A stretch of DNA of 64,000 bases from an uncultured Eubacteriales bacterium (GTDB lineage Bacteria; Bacillota; Clostridia; Oscillospirales; Oscillospiraceae), in assembly GCA_905198835.1 (NCBI GenBank), contig CAJKDY010000012.1, forward strand, positions 21,952 through 85,951, read 5' to 3'. Shown here one piece after another: positions 8,142 to 16,922 of the stretch. The position numbers and the translations under genes are program-made. Within the stretch, counting starts at the first letter, position 1, and every line of letters begins with the position of its first letter. The notes below the pieces were generated by a model. That model was not told where the DNA came from and ran no database searches. It was given only the letters and a program-made list of their open reading frames with translations.

Positions 8142-9167
8142 TTATCTCTGAATACGACCAGAGCCGTCGCCGCCGGCCAGCTTCTCCACCTCGGCCACAG
8201 TGACCATGTTGTAGTCACCCTCGATGGAGTGCTTCAGCGCGGAGGCCGCCACGGCGAACTCCACCGCGTCCTGGGTGGACTTGCCGGTGAGCAGGGAGTA
8301 GATGAGCCCGCCGCCGAAGCTGTCGCCGCCGCCCACGCGGTCGATGATATGCAGGTCGTACTTCTTGGAGAAGCAGTACTCGCCACTGGCCACGTCATAG
8401 AGCATGGCGGACCAGCCGTTGTCGAAAGCGCTGTGGCTCTCACGCAGGGTGATGGCCACCTTCTCAAAGCCGAACTTATCAGCCAGCTGCTTGGCCACGG
8501 ACTTGTAGCCCTCATGGTTCAGGCTGCCGCCGTAGATATCGGTAGCCTCGGCCTCGATGCCGAACACGTCCTTGGCGTCCTCCTCGTTGGAGATGCACAC
8601 GTCCACATACTGGCAGAGGTCCGTCATGGCCGCCCGGGCCTGGTCCCGGGTCCACAGCTTGCCGCGGTAGTTGAGGTCGCAAGAGATCTTCACGCCCTTG
8701 GCCTTGGCGGCCTGGCAGGCCTCCTTGCAGATCTCCACCACGTTGGGGCCCAGAGCCGGAGTGATGCCGGTGAAGTGGAACCAGTCGGCGCCGTCAAAGA
8801 TCTTGTTCCAGTCGAAGTCGGCCTTGGTGGCCTCCTGGATGGCGGAATGGGCCCGGTCATAGATGCACACGCTGCCGCGCTGGGAAGCGCCCTTCTCGTT
8901 GAAGTAGATGCCCACGCGGTCGCCGCCCCGGGTGATCAGGGAGGTGTCCACACCATAGCGGCGCAGGCTGTTGACCGCGGCCTGGCCGATGGCGTGGGCA
9001 GGCAGCTTGGTGACGTAGGCGGCGTCCAGGCCGTAGTTGGCCAGGGACACGGCCACGTTGGCCTCGCCGCCGCCGAAGGTGAACTCCAGATGGTCGGCCT
9101 GGACAAAGCGCTCGTAGTTGTAGGGCTGGAGACGGATCATGAGCTCGCCGAAGGTAATGACTTTCAT
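8142..9167 (-). CDS. kdgK: 2-keto-3-deoxygluconate kinase (PfkB family)
   Basis: Phosphorylates KDG to KDPG in the cytosol, the step on which both uronate branches converge. PfkB-fold features: N-terminal FGELMIRL and GGGEANVAVSLA (sugar binding), and the C-terminal anion hole and catalytic Asp in DRVGGGDSFGGG near residue 281 (GGGD in place of the common GAGD). Length (341) and the ITRGGDRVGIYF region match KdgK enzymes rather than ribo- or fructokinases. It has a clean AGGAGGAACCCTAC before the ATG. It is the last gene of the operon, and element R4 separates it from the upstream aldolase. Confidence 0.88.
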   Translation of the reverse strand: MKVITFGELMIRLQPYNYERFVQADHLEFTFGGGEANVAVSLANYGLDAAYVTKLPAHAIGQAAVNSLRRYGVDTSLITRGGDRVGIYFNEKGASQRGSVCIYDRAHSAIQEATKADFDWNKIFDGADWFHFTGITPALGPNVVEICKEACQAAKAKGVKISCDLNYRGKLWTRDQARAAMTDLCQYVDVCISNEEDAKDVFGIEAEATDIYGGSLNHEGYKSVAKQLADKFGFEKVAITLRESHSAFDNGWSAMLYDVASGEYCFSKKYDLHIIDRVGGGDSFGGGLIYSLLTGKSTQDAVEFAVAASALKHSIEGDYNMVTVAEVEKLAGGDGSGRIQR

Positions 9168-9210
9168 GTAGGGTTCCTCCTATATTTCAATTTTAGGTAT
9201 GTACGCTGTT

Positions 9211-9345
9211 GTCACGCTCGAGTTGGGCGGCCTTTTCGGCCCCGCTTCCCGGCTGCGCGGCCAAAATGCCGCTCACGCCTTTGGCGTTCGCCTGTTTTTG
9301 GCCTGTCGCCGGTCCATCGGGTCCGGGCCGCCTACCCTCGCGCTT
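9211..9345 (+). repeat. Dispersed stem-loop element, copy R4 (type A)
   Basis: 135-bp copy between eda-VOC and kdgK, starting 1 nt past the aldolase stop (minus-strand sense). Outer arms GGCGGCC/GGCCGCC; middle GGCCAAAA/TTTTGGCC; apical ACGCC-TTT-GGCGT. This copy is intercistronic within an operon rather than at its end. Confidence 0.85.
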
Positions 9346-9346
9346 C

Positions 9347-10312
9347 TCAGTTCTTCACCAGGTGGATAGCAAACCCGCCGAACTCGCCCTCGATGTAGAC
9401 GGCCTTGGTCTTGCCGGTAGCCTGGTCCACCACCTTGTCGGTGTCCATAAACTTGACGCCCTGGAGGCCCAGGTGGTAGATGGCCCGATCCACGTCGTTG
9501 GTGCCGATGGCGATATGGCCCATGGTGCCGGGCTTCTTCACCTTGCAAGCCTCCACGACGGTGCCGGCAAAGTCAGAGGAGTTGCCCTCCTTATAAGGGA
9601 AGCCAAAGATGGCGCCGATGGCCTTGGCCACGTTGGCGGCCTGGGCGGCGTCGCCACAGTTGATACCCACATGCTTGAGGGTGAATCCCAGCATGGTGCG
9701 CACGGCCTCCTGGCACATGGCGGTGATCTCATCCCACTTGCCGGCCTTGATCATATCGCTCTTGCACATCCAGGTGCCGCCCACGGCCATGATCTGGTCA
9801 TAGCCCAGGTAGTCGTTGACATTCTTGGCGTTGACGCCGCCGGTGCACATCCAGCGAGCGGACTTCAGCGCCGCGCCGATGTTCTTGAGCATGCCCACGC
9901 CGCCGTTGGCCTCGGCAGGGAAGAACTTCAGACCCTGGCAGCCCTGGTTCATGGCCTGCTGCATCTCGCCGGCGGAGCAGGTGCCGGGGACCATGATGCC
10001 GCCCTTGTCCAGCACGTGCTGGCACACGGCGGGATCGTAGCCGGGGGCTACGATGAAGGACGCGCCGGCGGCCATGGCCTTGTCGGCCTGCTCGCAGGTG
10101 AGCACCGTGCCCGCGCCCAGCAGCATCTCGGGCACTTCCTTGTTGATGATCTTGATGCACTCCTCGGCACAGGCGGTGCGGAAGGTCACCTCGGCCGCGG
10201 GCAGGCCGCCGGCCACCAGAGCCTTACAGAGGGGCACCGCCTCGTCCACGGAGTTGAAGGCGATGACAGGGATGATGCCAATGTCGGAAATGCGCTTGAG
10301 AATGTCGTTCAT
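9347..10312 (-). CDS. eda: KDPG aldolase fused to a VOC (glyoxalase-like) domain
   Basis: Residues 1-205 are a class I KDPG/KHG aldolase: Glu41 and Arg45 in EVTFRT and the Schiff-base Lys129 in GLKFFPAE. It cleaves KDPG to pyruvate and glyceraldehyde-3-phosphate. Residues ~210-321 form a second domain of the vicinal-oxygen-chelate superfamily (HVGINCGD, GHIAIGTNDVDRAIYHL, GEFGGFAIHL). The role of the VOC half is unknown: it could act on a related 2-keto acid, detoxify methylglyoxal formed from triose phosphate, or be regulatory. Eda alone is normally ~210 residues, so the extension is real, not a misread start (AGGAGGGAACCCAAT before the ATG). It lies between the MATE gene and kdgK. Confidence 0.88.
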   Translation of the reverse strand: MNDILKRISDIGIIPVIAFNSVDEAVPLCKALVAGGLPAAEVTFRTACAEECIKIINKEVPEMLLGAGTVLTCEQADKAMAAGASFIVAPGYDPAVCQHVLDKGGIMVPGTCSAGEMQQAMNQGCQGLKFFPAEANGGVGMLKNIGAALKSARWMCTGGVNAKNVNDYLGYDQIMAVGGTWMCKSDMIKAGKWDEITAMCQEAVRTMLGFTLKHVGINCGDAAQAANVAKAIGAIFGFPYKEGNSSDFAGTVVEACKVKKPGTMGHIAIGTNDVDRAIYHLGLQGVKFMDTDKVVDQATGKTKAVYIEGEFGGFAIHLVKN

Positions 10313-10354
10313 ATTGGGTTCCCTCCTATTTTAAATTGCGATTTTACAATGGAT

Positions 10355-11767
10355 CTACGTTTCTAAGGTTTCCTGGGCCGTCTCCCGGTCCTTTTTGAGG
10401 ATGTGGACGATCACCGGAATGGCAAACAGCACCGCGCATATGCCCACGGAGATGTTGGACACCATCATAGTGACGCCTACGGCCTCGGAGCCCATGGCGG
10501 TATAGTGCTGCAAATACCACAAAACAGGCACCCGGAAGATAAACACGCGGGAGACGTTGAGGATCAGGGTCAGCTTGGTATAGCCATAGCCCAGCAGCAG
10601 CGCCAGGGTGGCCGAGTGGAGTCCCAGGGTGATGTAGCCCAGCTTTTCGTAGCTGTGGATATCCACGATCATCTGCTGGAAGACCGGGTCAAACTGATTT
10701 TTGGACTGGGCGAAGACCTGGGCCAACCAGGGCAAGGTCTGGGTCACCGCCACCAGGCCAATGGCGCCAATGGCCACATTGACCACGATCAGCCAAATGT
10801 AGAGCCGCAGGGTCCGGCGGTACTTGCCCGCGCCCCGGTTCTGGCTGATCAGGGGCGCCGCGCCGTCCTGCATCCCCGACTGCCAGCCGGTGGTGAGCCC
10901 ACCGATGTTGTTGGAGATTCCCAGGGCGCCCGCGGTGAGGGACCCGTAGGCCCCGGCCATGGAGTTCACCGTCACCTTTCCCGCCTGGAAAAGCATTTTC
11001 TCCGCCGCCACGGGGTAGGAGAGGTTCAGCATGGGCAGAACGGTCCGGCGCTTCCACTCGATGTTGCTCCGGCCAAAGCGAAAAGCACCCTCGTCGTGGG
11101 GCATGGTACATATCGCGTAGCCCAGCAGCAGCAGCTGTCCACACAACGTGGCCACGGAGATCATCATGACCCCCTGGTCCAGCACGTAGACAAAGAGCGC
11201 CGTGAGACCCAGCTTGGTCAGGATAACGGCAAGATTCAAGATCAGGATCTTCCGGGAGTGGCCCCGGGCTTTCTCGGTGGCGATGTAGACGTTATTGAAA
11301 AAGACCACCACCAGCGTCAGGATCTCCACCCGGAAATAGCCGATGCCGGTGTCGATCAGCTCCTGGGGCGTTTGCAGCAGGGCCAAAAAGGGCCGGGCAA
11401 AGGGAATGAGCAGCCCGATGAGGACCACGCCCACAGCCACAGTGATGGCGTATAGCGTGGAGACCTGACGGCGGACAGCGTCATAATCCCCCTTACCATA
11501 GCTCTCGGAGATCTTGATGCACCCGCCCATAGAAAGCCCGCCGCCAATGGCGGAGATCATGGACTTGATCTGGTTCAAAACCGCCACGGCGGAGACCGAG
11601 CTTGCGCTGATGTGGGACGCCATCAGGGTATCCAGGATCGAAAAGATGCTCTGGAGCGCCTGGTATAGGGCCAGCGGCAAACACACCGCCAGCAGCACCT
11701 TCAGCGCCGGGCCGGTGAGGGCGTATTGGCGAAAGGATTCATCTTTTTTGGAAACGCCGATCGCCAT
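10355..11767 (-). CDS. MATE-family efflux transporter
   Basis: About 470 residues with twelve predicted membrane helices in two MATE halves; recognisable are the N-terminal LAVCLPLALYQALQSIF and LDTLMASHISASSVSAVAV segments. MATE proteins expel cationic or aromatic compounds by Na+ or H+ antiport. It sits inside the uronate operon, so it might export a pathway by-product or plant phenolic released during cell-wall breakdown; that is inference. A GTG at 11773 is possible, but GAGGAG stands 8 nt before the ATG at 11767, which is preferred. 22 nt separate it from uxaA. Confidence 0.85.
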   Translation of the reverse strand: MAIGVSKKDESFRQYALTGPALKVLLAVCLPLALYQALQSIFSILDTLMASHISASSVSAVAVLNQIKSMISAIGGGLSMGGCIKISESYGKGDYDAVRRQVSTLYAITVAVGVVLIGLLIPFARPFLALLQTPQELIDTGIGYFRVEILTLVVVFFNNVYIATEKARGHSRKILILNLAVILTKLGLTALFVYVLDQGVMMISVATLCGQLLLLGYAICTMPHDEGAFRFGRSNIEWKRRTVLPMLNLSYPVAAEKMLFQAGKVTVNSMAGAYGSLTAGALGISNNIGGLTTGWQSGMQDGAAPLISQNRGAGKYRRTLRLYIWLIVVNVAIGAIGLVAVTQTLPWLAQVFAQSKNQFDPVFQQMIVDIHSYEKLGYITLGLHSATLALLLGYGYTKLTLILNVSRVFIFRVPVLWYLQHYTAMGSEAVGVTMMVSNISVGICAVLFAIPVIVHILKKDRETAQETLET

Positions 11768-11789
11768 GCCCACGGCTCCTCTCTTTTGG

Positions 11790-13262
11790 TTACAGCACGA
11801 CTCCGTCTTTGAAAATCGAAATTTCCCGGAAGCCCTTCTCCTCGGCCCGGGTCTTCTTGCCCGAGCAGACCTCCAGCACCAGGTCCATCAGATCCCGGGC
11901 GGCCTCGTCCAGGGTCTTCTTGCCGTCGGCTACCACCCCGGCGTTGAAGTCGATCCATGTGGATTTTTTCGTAGCCAGAGGCGTATTGGTGGCCAGCTTC
12001 ATGGTGGGGGCGGGAGCGCCGAAGGGGGTGCCCCGGCCGGTGGTGAACAAAATGACGTGGGCCCCGGCGGCAGTGAGAGCCGTGGCGGAGACCAGGTCGT
12101 TACCGGGACCGTAGAGCATATTGAGGCCCTTGGTGGTCACCTGCTCGCCGTAACCGATCACGTCCATGATGGGGGCGGAGCCGCCCTTTTGCACACAGCC
12201 GCAGGACTTGTCCTCCAGGGTGGTGATGCCGCCTTGCTTGTTGCCCGGGCTGGGGTTGTCGTAGACCACCTCGCCGTGGCGAATGAAGTAGTTTTTGAAG
12301 CCGTTGATCATGGAAACGGCCTTTTGGAAGACCGCCTCGCTGATACAGCGGTCCATCAAAAAGCCCTCCGCGCCAAACATCTCAGGCACCTCGGTGAGCA
12401 CTGTGGAGCCGCCCATGGCCACCAAGAGGTCGCTGAAGCGGCCTACGGTGGGGTTGGCGGTGATACCGCTAAGGCCGTCGGAGCCGCCGCACTTCATGCC
12501 CACCACCAGTTCGCTGGCGGGGATGCTCTCCCGCTGGAACTGGGAGGCGAACTTGGCGCACTCCTCCAAAATGGGCCGGGCGGCAGTTAATTCGTCGTCC
12601 ACATCCTGGCAGGTGAGGAACTTTACCCGGTCGGGGTCAAAGTCACCTAGCTCAGCCAGGAATTGTTCGTGGGTCAAATTCTCGCAGCCCAGGCTCAGCA
12701 CCAGCACCGCTCCCGCGTTGGGGTGGCGGGTCAGGGCGGCCAGCAGCTTGCGGGTCTGGGCGTGGTCCTCCCCAGTCTGGGAGCAGCCGAAGGGATGGGT
12801 GAAGGTATAGAGCCCGTCGATGGAGCCCTTGACCAGGTCTTGATTCTCCCGCACCAGGGCCTTGGCCACATCGTTGACGCAGCCCACGGTGGGGATGATC
12901 CAGATCTCGTTGCGGGTGGCGGCCCGGCCATCCTTACGGCGGTAGCCCTGGAAGGTGGCGGTGGGGACGGGAGCCACAGGGACTGCCTTGGGGGAATAGG
13001 TATACTCCATCTCCCCCTCCAGATTGGTCCGCATGTTGTGGGTATGGGTCCAGTCCCCCGGGGCGATGGCCTCGGTGGCGTGGCCGATAGCAAAGCCGTA
13101 TTTGATGACATTTTCGCCCAGGGCAATGGCCTTCAGGGCCATCTTGTGGCCTTGGGGGATGTCCATATTGGCGCTGACGCCTTCAAACACCGTCCCCTTG
13201 GGAATGGGCCGCAGGGCCACGGCTACGTTGTCGTTGGGGTGAATTTTGATAAAGTCGGGCAT
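11790..13262 (-). CDS. uxaA: Altronate dehydratase
   Basis: Dehydrates D-altronate to 2-keto-3-deoxygluconate. The 490-residue protein has the N-terminal SAF domain (residues ~5-85, NDNVAVALRPIPKGTVF) followed by the UxaA catalytic domain (GYRRKDGRAATRNEIWIIP, HPFGCSQTGEDH, LGCENL, KCGGSDGLSGITANP, GTPFGAPAPTMK), which carries conserved Cys/His/Glu residues typical of Fe2+-dependent members. Full-length, so it is not a split dehydratase. It lies downstream of uxaB with a ~95-nt gap, completing the galacturonate branch. Confidence 0.92.
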   Translation of the reverse strand: MPDFIKIHPNDNVAVALRPIPKGTVFEGVSANMDIPQGHKMALKAIALGENVIKYGFAIGHATEAIAPGDWTHTHNMRTNLEGEMEYTYSPKAVPVAPVPTATFQGYRRKDGRAATRNEIWIIPTVGCVNDVAKALVRENQDLVKGSIDGLYTFTHPFGCSQTGEDHAQTRKLLAALTRHPNAGAVLVLSLGCENLTHEQFLAELGDFDPDRVKFLTCQDVDDELTAARPILEECAKFASQFQRESIPASELVVGMKCGGSDGLSGITANPTVGRFSDLLVAMGGSTVLTEVPEMFGAEGFLMDRCISEAVFQKAVSMINGFKNYFIRHGEVVYDNPSPGNKQGGITTLEDKSCGCVQKGGSAPIMDVIGYGEQVTTKGLNMLYGPGNDLVSATALTAAGAHVILFTTGRGTPFGAPAPTMKLATNTPLATKKSTWIDFNAGVVADGKKTLDEAARDLMDLVLEVCSGKKTRAEEKGFREISIFKDGVVL

Positions 13263-13356
13263 TTTTCTGCTCGCTCCCTTGCTACCGCTTCAAAGAGCGG
13301 AGGGTATTCCCGCTTTACACTGTAACTGCTCAGCGGGAGATGGGCTTTGGAATTCC

Positions 13357-14850
13357 TTACAGGCAGGCGGCGTAGGCGGCCTTGGCCCCCTTCTCCCGGA
13401 TGAGCTTGACATTGGCCACGGTGGCGGTCTCAAAGCCGGGGATCTTGGTCAGGTCCTGGCCCCACATCTGCTCGTTGGTCATCACGGCATGGACCAGGTC
13501 CTCCACGCTGTCGCCTCTGTGGGCATAGTAGAAGTCCAGGGCCCAGCCATCGTCGGAGCAGGTGTAGGTGTCGCCCTTGGGCCGCTTGCACACAAGGCCC
13601 TTCTCATTGCGCTCTTGGATGTCGTTACTGAAGAAGGCGATGTAGGCGGCAAAGGACATGGTGAGGCACTGGGGCAGCTTGCCGGTCTTTTCGATGTACT
13701 CCAGGAAGGAGGGCATATTCCGGGCCCGCCACTTGGAGGTGGAGTTCAGGGAAATGCTCATGAGCTCATGGTTGACGAAGGGGTTGTTGAACCGGTCCTG
13801 GACGGCGGAGGCAAAGTCCTCCAGGTCCTTCTTGTCCAGGGGCAGGGTGGGGATGATCTCCTCATGGAGCATCTTGTTCATAAAGCCCCGGACGGTATCG
13901 TCCTCCATGCAGTCCCGGACGATGTCAAAGCCCGCCAGGTAGGCCCCCAGCACAAAGCCGGTGTGAGCGCCGTTCAGGATGCGGACCTTGCGCTTCTTAT
14001 AGGGGGTCACGTCGGGCACCACAGGGCAGTTGACCCCAGCCTTCTTAAAGGGGAGCTTCTCCTCCAGCCACGCGGGACCCTCGATGTTCCAAACGCCGAA
14101 GACCTCGCCCACATCGGTGAGGGGGTCGGTGTAGCCGTTCTCGGCGTCCAGCCGGGCCACCTCTGCCTCGTCCCGGATGCGACCGGGAACGATGCGGTCC
14201 ACCAGGGTGGAGCAGAAGGTGCAGTCGTTGTTCACATAGGCCTTGAAGCCCTCGGGGAGCTTCCACTGGTCGATGTACTGGTTGACGCACTTGAGGAGTT
14301 CCTTGCCGTTGTTGTCGATGAGCTCGCAAGAGAGGATGACAAGGCCGGACTTCCCAGCCTGCCAGCGCTTGTAGAGCACCTGAGTCAGCTTGCCAGGGAA
14401 GGAGGAAGCGGGCTCGTCGGTGAGCTGGCAGGCGGGATCGTAGACAATGCCCGCCTCGGTGGTGTTGGACACCACATACTCCAGATCGTCGGACACCGCC
14501 ACGTCCATCATGGCGTCGAAGTCGGCCTTTTCATAGGGGTTCAGGCAACGGGAAACCGAGGAGATGACCCGCTTGCGGTCCACCTTCTCGCCGTTTTCAC
14601 GGCCCCGGAGGTAGAGGGTGTAGAGGCCCTCCTGCTCATTGATGAGTTTAGCAAGGCCCGGGGCGATGGGCTGGACCAGCACGCACTTGCCGTTCCAGCC
14701 GGCCTTCTCGTTGGCCACGTCGAACCAGTAGTTCACAAAGGCCCGGAGGAAGTTGCCCTCGCCGAACTGTAAGACCTTCTCCGGCGCCTTCTCCAGGATA
14801 TAGCCCTGATAGCCCGAGGCCCTCAGGACCTTATAGTTGAGTTTCTCCAT
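13357..14850 (-). CDS. uxaB: Tagaturonate reductase (altronate oxidoreductase)
   Basis: NADH-dependent reduction of D-tagaturonate to D-altronate. Features of the mannitol-dehydrogenase/UxaB family: N-terminal Rossmann stretch VLQFGEGNFLRAFVNYW, the catalytic-region motif KKRKVRILNGAHTG with NGAHT, and LSCELIDNNG. 497 residues is normal for UxaB. AGAGGAGAGCATATC stands before the ATG. The neighbours (SDR upstream, uxaA downstream) point to UxaB rather than fructuronate reductase UxuB. Confidence 0.9.
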   Translation of the reverse strand: MEKLNYKVLRASGYQGYILEKAPEKVLQFGEGNFLRAFVNYWFDVANEKAGWNGKCVLVQPIAPGLAKLINEQEGLYTLYLRGRENGEKVDRKRVISSVSRCLNPYEKADFDAMMDVAVSDDLEYVVSNTTEAGIVYDPACQLTDEPASSFPGKLTQVLYKRWQAGKSGLVILSCELIDNNGKELLKCVNQYIDQWKLPEGFKAYVNNDCTFCSTLVDRIVPGRIRDEAEVARLDAENGYTDPLTDVGEVFGVWNIEGPAWLEEKLPFKKAGVNCPVVPDVTPYKKRKVRILNGAHTGFVLGAYLAGFDIVRDCMEDDTVRGFMNKMLHEEIIPTLPLDKKDLEDFASAVQDRFNNPFVNHELMSISLNSTSKWRARNMPSFLEYIEKTGKLPQCLTMSFAAYIAFFSNDIQERNEKGLVCKRPKGDTYTCSDDGWALDFYYAHRGDSVEDLVHAVMTNEQMWGQDLTKIPGFETATVANVKLIREKGAKAAYAACL

Positions 14851-14890
14851 GATATGCTCTCCTCTTAAAAATCAGTTTCCGTATCGCCTA

Positions 14891-15691
14891 TCAAGGTTGT
14901 TTCCCAATGTAGGCCAGGATGCCGCCATCAACGTACAAAATGTGGCCGTTGACGGCGTTGGAGGCGTCGCTGGCCAGGAAGATAGCGGGGCCGGTCAGCT
15001 CCTCGGGCTGCAGCCAGCGGCCGGCGGGAGTCCGGGAGCAGATAAACTCGTCGAAGGGATGGCGGGAGCCATCGGGCTGCTTCTCACGCAGAGGCGCGGT
15101 CTGGGGCGTGGCGATATAGCCCGGGCCGATGCCGTTGCACTGAATGTTGGCCGCGCCGAACTCCGCGCAGATGTTCCGGGTCAGCATCTTCAGGCCGCCC
15201 TTGGCGGCGGCGTAGCCGGAGACGGTCTCACGGCCCAGCTCGCTCATCATGGAGCAGATGTTGATGATCTTGCCGTGGCCCTTCTTGATCATGGAGGGCA
15301 GCACGGCCTGGGAGACGATGAAGGGACCGTTGAGGTCGATGTCGATGACCTGGCGGAAGTCGTTGGCGGTCATCTCCAGCATGGGGATACGCTTGATGAT
15401 GCCGGCGTTGTTGACCAGGATGTCGATGACGCCGACCTCCTTTTCGATCTTCGCCACCATCTCCTTGACCGCGTTGTCGTCGGTGACGTCGCAGACGTAG
15501 CCGTGGGCGGTAATGCCCAGTTCCTTGTAGGCGGCCAGGCCCTTGTCCACCAGCTCTTGCTTGATGTCGTTGAAGACGATGGTGGCGCCCACGTTGGCGT
15601 AGGCGCTGGCGATGGCGAAGCCGATGCCGTAGGAAGCGCCTGTGACCAGGGCTACCTTACCGTCCAGACGAAAGCTCTTGTCGTTTACCAT
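14891..15691 (-). CDS. SDR dehydrogenase, KduD / gluconate 5-dehydrogenase type
   Basis: Classical short-chain dehydrogenase: cofactor motif TGASYGIG (~residues 17-24), NNAG, catalytic Ser (NICSMMSE) and YAAAK, then GIGPGYIATP. Beside kduI the likely reaction is NAD(P)H-dependent reduction of 2,5-diketo-3-deoxygluconate to KDG (KduD); the sequence also resembles proteins labelled gluconate 5-dehydrogenase, so the substrate is not settled by sequence alone. A TTG start three codons upstream is possible, but AAAGGAG stands 10 nt before the ATG at 15691, which is preferred. Confidence 0.82.
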   Translation of the reverse strand: MVNDKSFRLDGKVALVTGASYGIGFAIASAYANVGATIVFNDIKQELVDKGLAAYKELGITAHGYVCDVTDDNAVKEMVAKIEKEVGVIDILVNNAGIIKRIPMLEMTANDFRQVIDIDLNGPFIVSQAVLPSMIKKGHGKIINICSMMSELGRETVSGYAAAKGGLKMLTRNICAEFGAANIQCNGIGPGYIATPQTAPLREKQPDGSRHPFDEFICSRTPAGRWLQPEELTGPAIFLASDASNAVNGHILYVDGGILAYIGKQP

Positions 15692-15770
15692 GATGATCAA
15701 ACTCCTTTTATAAAATGATTTTCGTAATACTCCTAGTTGTTTTTCGCTGCTTAAATACCCAGCGTTTCCA

Positions 15771-16922
15771 TTACTTCTCCAGGAAGGACAGGTCCTGCCC
15801 GGAGCGAAGCAGCTCGGTGTAGCACATCAGGAAGGGGGCCAGGCCCTTGGCGTCGTTTTCCACAATAGGCTCGGAGATATAGTACTCGTAGCTGCCGTCC
15901 CGGCGTCGGTTGTTCTCCGGGCCAAGGCCGGCCACCAGGCAAATGCCGCCCAGATTCAGCTTGCCATCCACCTCGGTGAGATAGGTCTTGCAGATATTTT
16001 GGAAGATCTTGGCCCCCACCGGAGCATAGGACTTGTCCAAAATACCGGTGCGCGCGCCCTTGAGGAAGAAGTAGGCCGCCATAGCTGAGCCGGAGGTCTC
16101 TGGGTAGTTGCCCTCTCTTCCGGGCTGGTCAGGCACCTGCCAGAGCATGCCCACCTTCTCGTCTACATATTTGGCGAGATTCCCGGCCAGTTCCCGGGCA
16201 ATGCCGGTGAGCTCCGCCTTCATGTCCTCATGACCAACCGCCAACTGGCTGGTCACGTCGATCAAGGCGGCGGAGAACCAGCCCAGGGAGCGAAGCCAAG
16301 GGTTTTTGCTCCTGCCGTCCGGCTCACACCAGAAGGCGCTCTTACTGGAGTCCCAGCCGTGGCGGTAGAGGCCGGTCTTGTCGTCGTACATCTTGGCCCG
16401 AACGGTCTGGAACTGCTTTAAGATATCGGGGTAGTTGGCGCAGCCTTCAAACTGGGTGGTGTATTTGGTGTAGAAGACCTGGGCCATATAGAGCCCGTCC
16501 AGCCAGACCTGGTTTGGGTAGATCTTCTTATGCCAGAAGTTCCCCTCCGCCGTCCGGGGCTGGCGCTTGATCTGACCATAGAGCTTTTCGATGGCCAGGC
16601 GGTACTTCTCCTTCCCCGTGGCGGCGTAGACATCGAAGAGGGGGCGGCCCTCGCACAGGTTATCCAGGTTGTAGTCCTCCTCCTGGTAGCCCCGCATGGA
16701 CCCATCTTCCAGAACGTAGTAGTCCAAATACTGTTCGGCAAACTCGAAGTAAATTTTACTCCCCGTTATCTCATGAAGATTCAGCAGGGCGATCATCATG
16801 CACCCGTCAATGTAGTTCCAGCCGTTGATCTTGCCCTGGTGGATCTTCTCGATGTTCCAAAGAGGCTTGTCGGGGGTGGAGCCGTCCAGGATCTGCTGAA
16901 CATAGCGCTCGATCAGGTTCAT
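15771..16922 (-). CDS. GH105 unsaturated galacturonyl / rhamnogalacturonyl hydrolase
   Basis: Removes the 4,5-unsaturated uronic acid left by pectate or rhamnogalacturonan lyases, yielding 5-keto-4-deoxyuronate for KduI. 383 residues, (alpha/alpha)6-barrel family YteR/YesR; the catalytic Asp is in NQVWLDGLYMAQ and the substrate region includes HGWDSSKSAFW and GNYPETSGSAM. No signal peptide, so it works on imported oligomers. Its ATG overlaps the GH28 stop by 4 nt (ATGA), which indicates translational coupling. Confidence 0.9.
   Translation of the reverse strand: MNLIERYVQQILDGSTPDKPLWNIEKIHQGKINGWNYIDGCMMIALLNLHEITGSKIYFEFAEQYLDYYVLEDGSMRGYQEEDYNLDNLCEGRPLFDVYAATGKEKYRLAIEKLYGQIKRQPRTAEGNFWHKKIYPNQVWLDGLYMAQVFYTKYTTQFEGCANYPDILKQFQTVRAKMYDDKTGLYRHGWDSSKSAFWCEPDGRSKNPWLRSLGWFSAALIDVTSQLAVGHEDMKAELTGIARELAGNLAKYVDEKVGMLWQVPDQPGREGNYPETSGSAMAAYFFLKGARTGILDKSYAPVGAKIFQNICKTYLTEVDGKLNLGGICLVAGLGPENNRRRDGSYEYYISEPIVENDAKGLAPFLMCYTELLRSGQDLSFLEK

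Noticed and set aside
7855..8151. Small ORFs translating the dispersed element (CHARVGR..., SRFxxLxxxA type peptides)
   Set aside because: The same peptides recur in every copy because the DNA repeats; no consistent start, RBS or frame, so the element is treated as non-coding.
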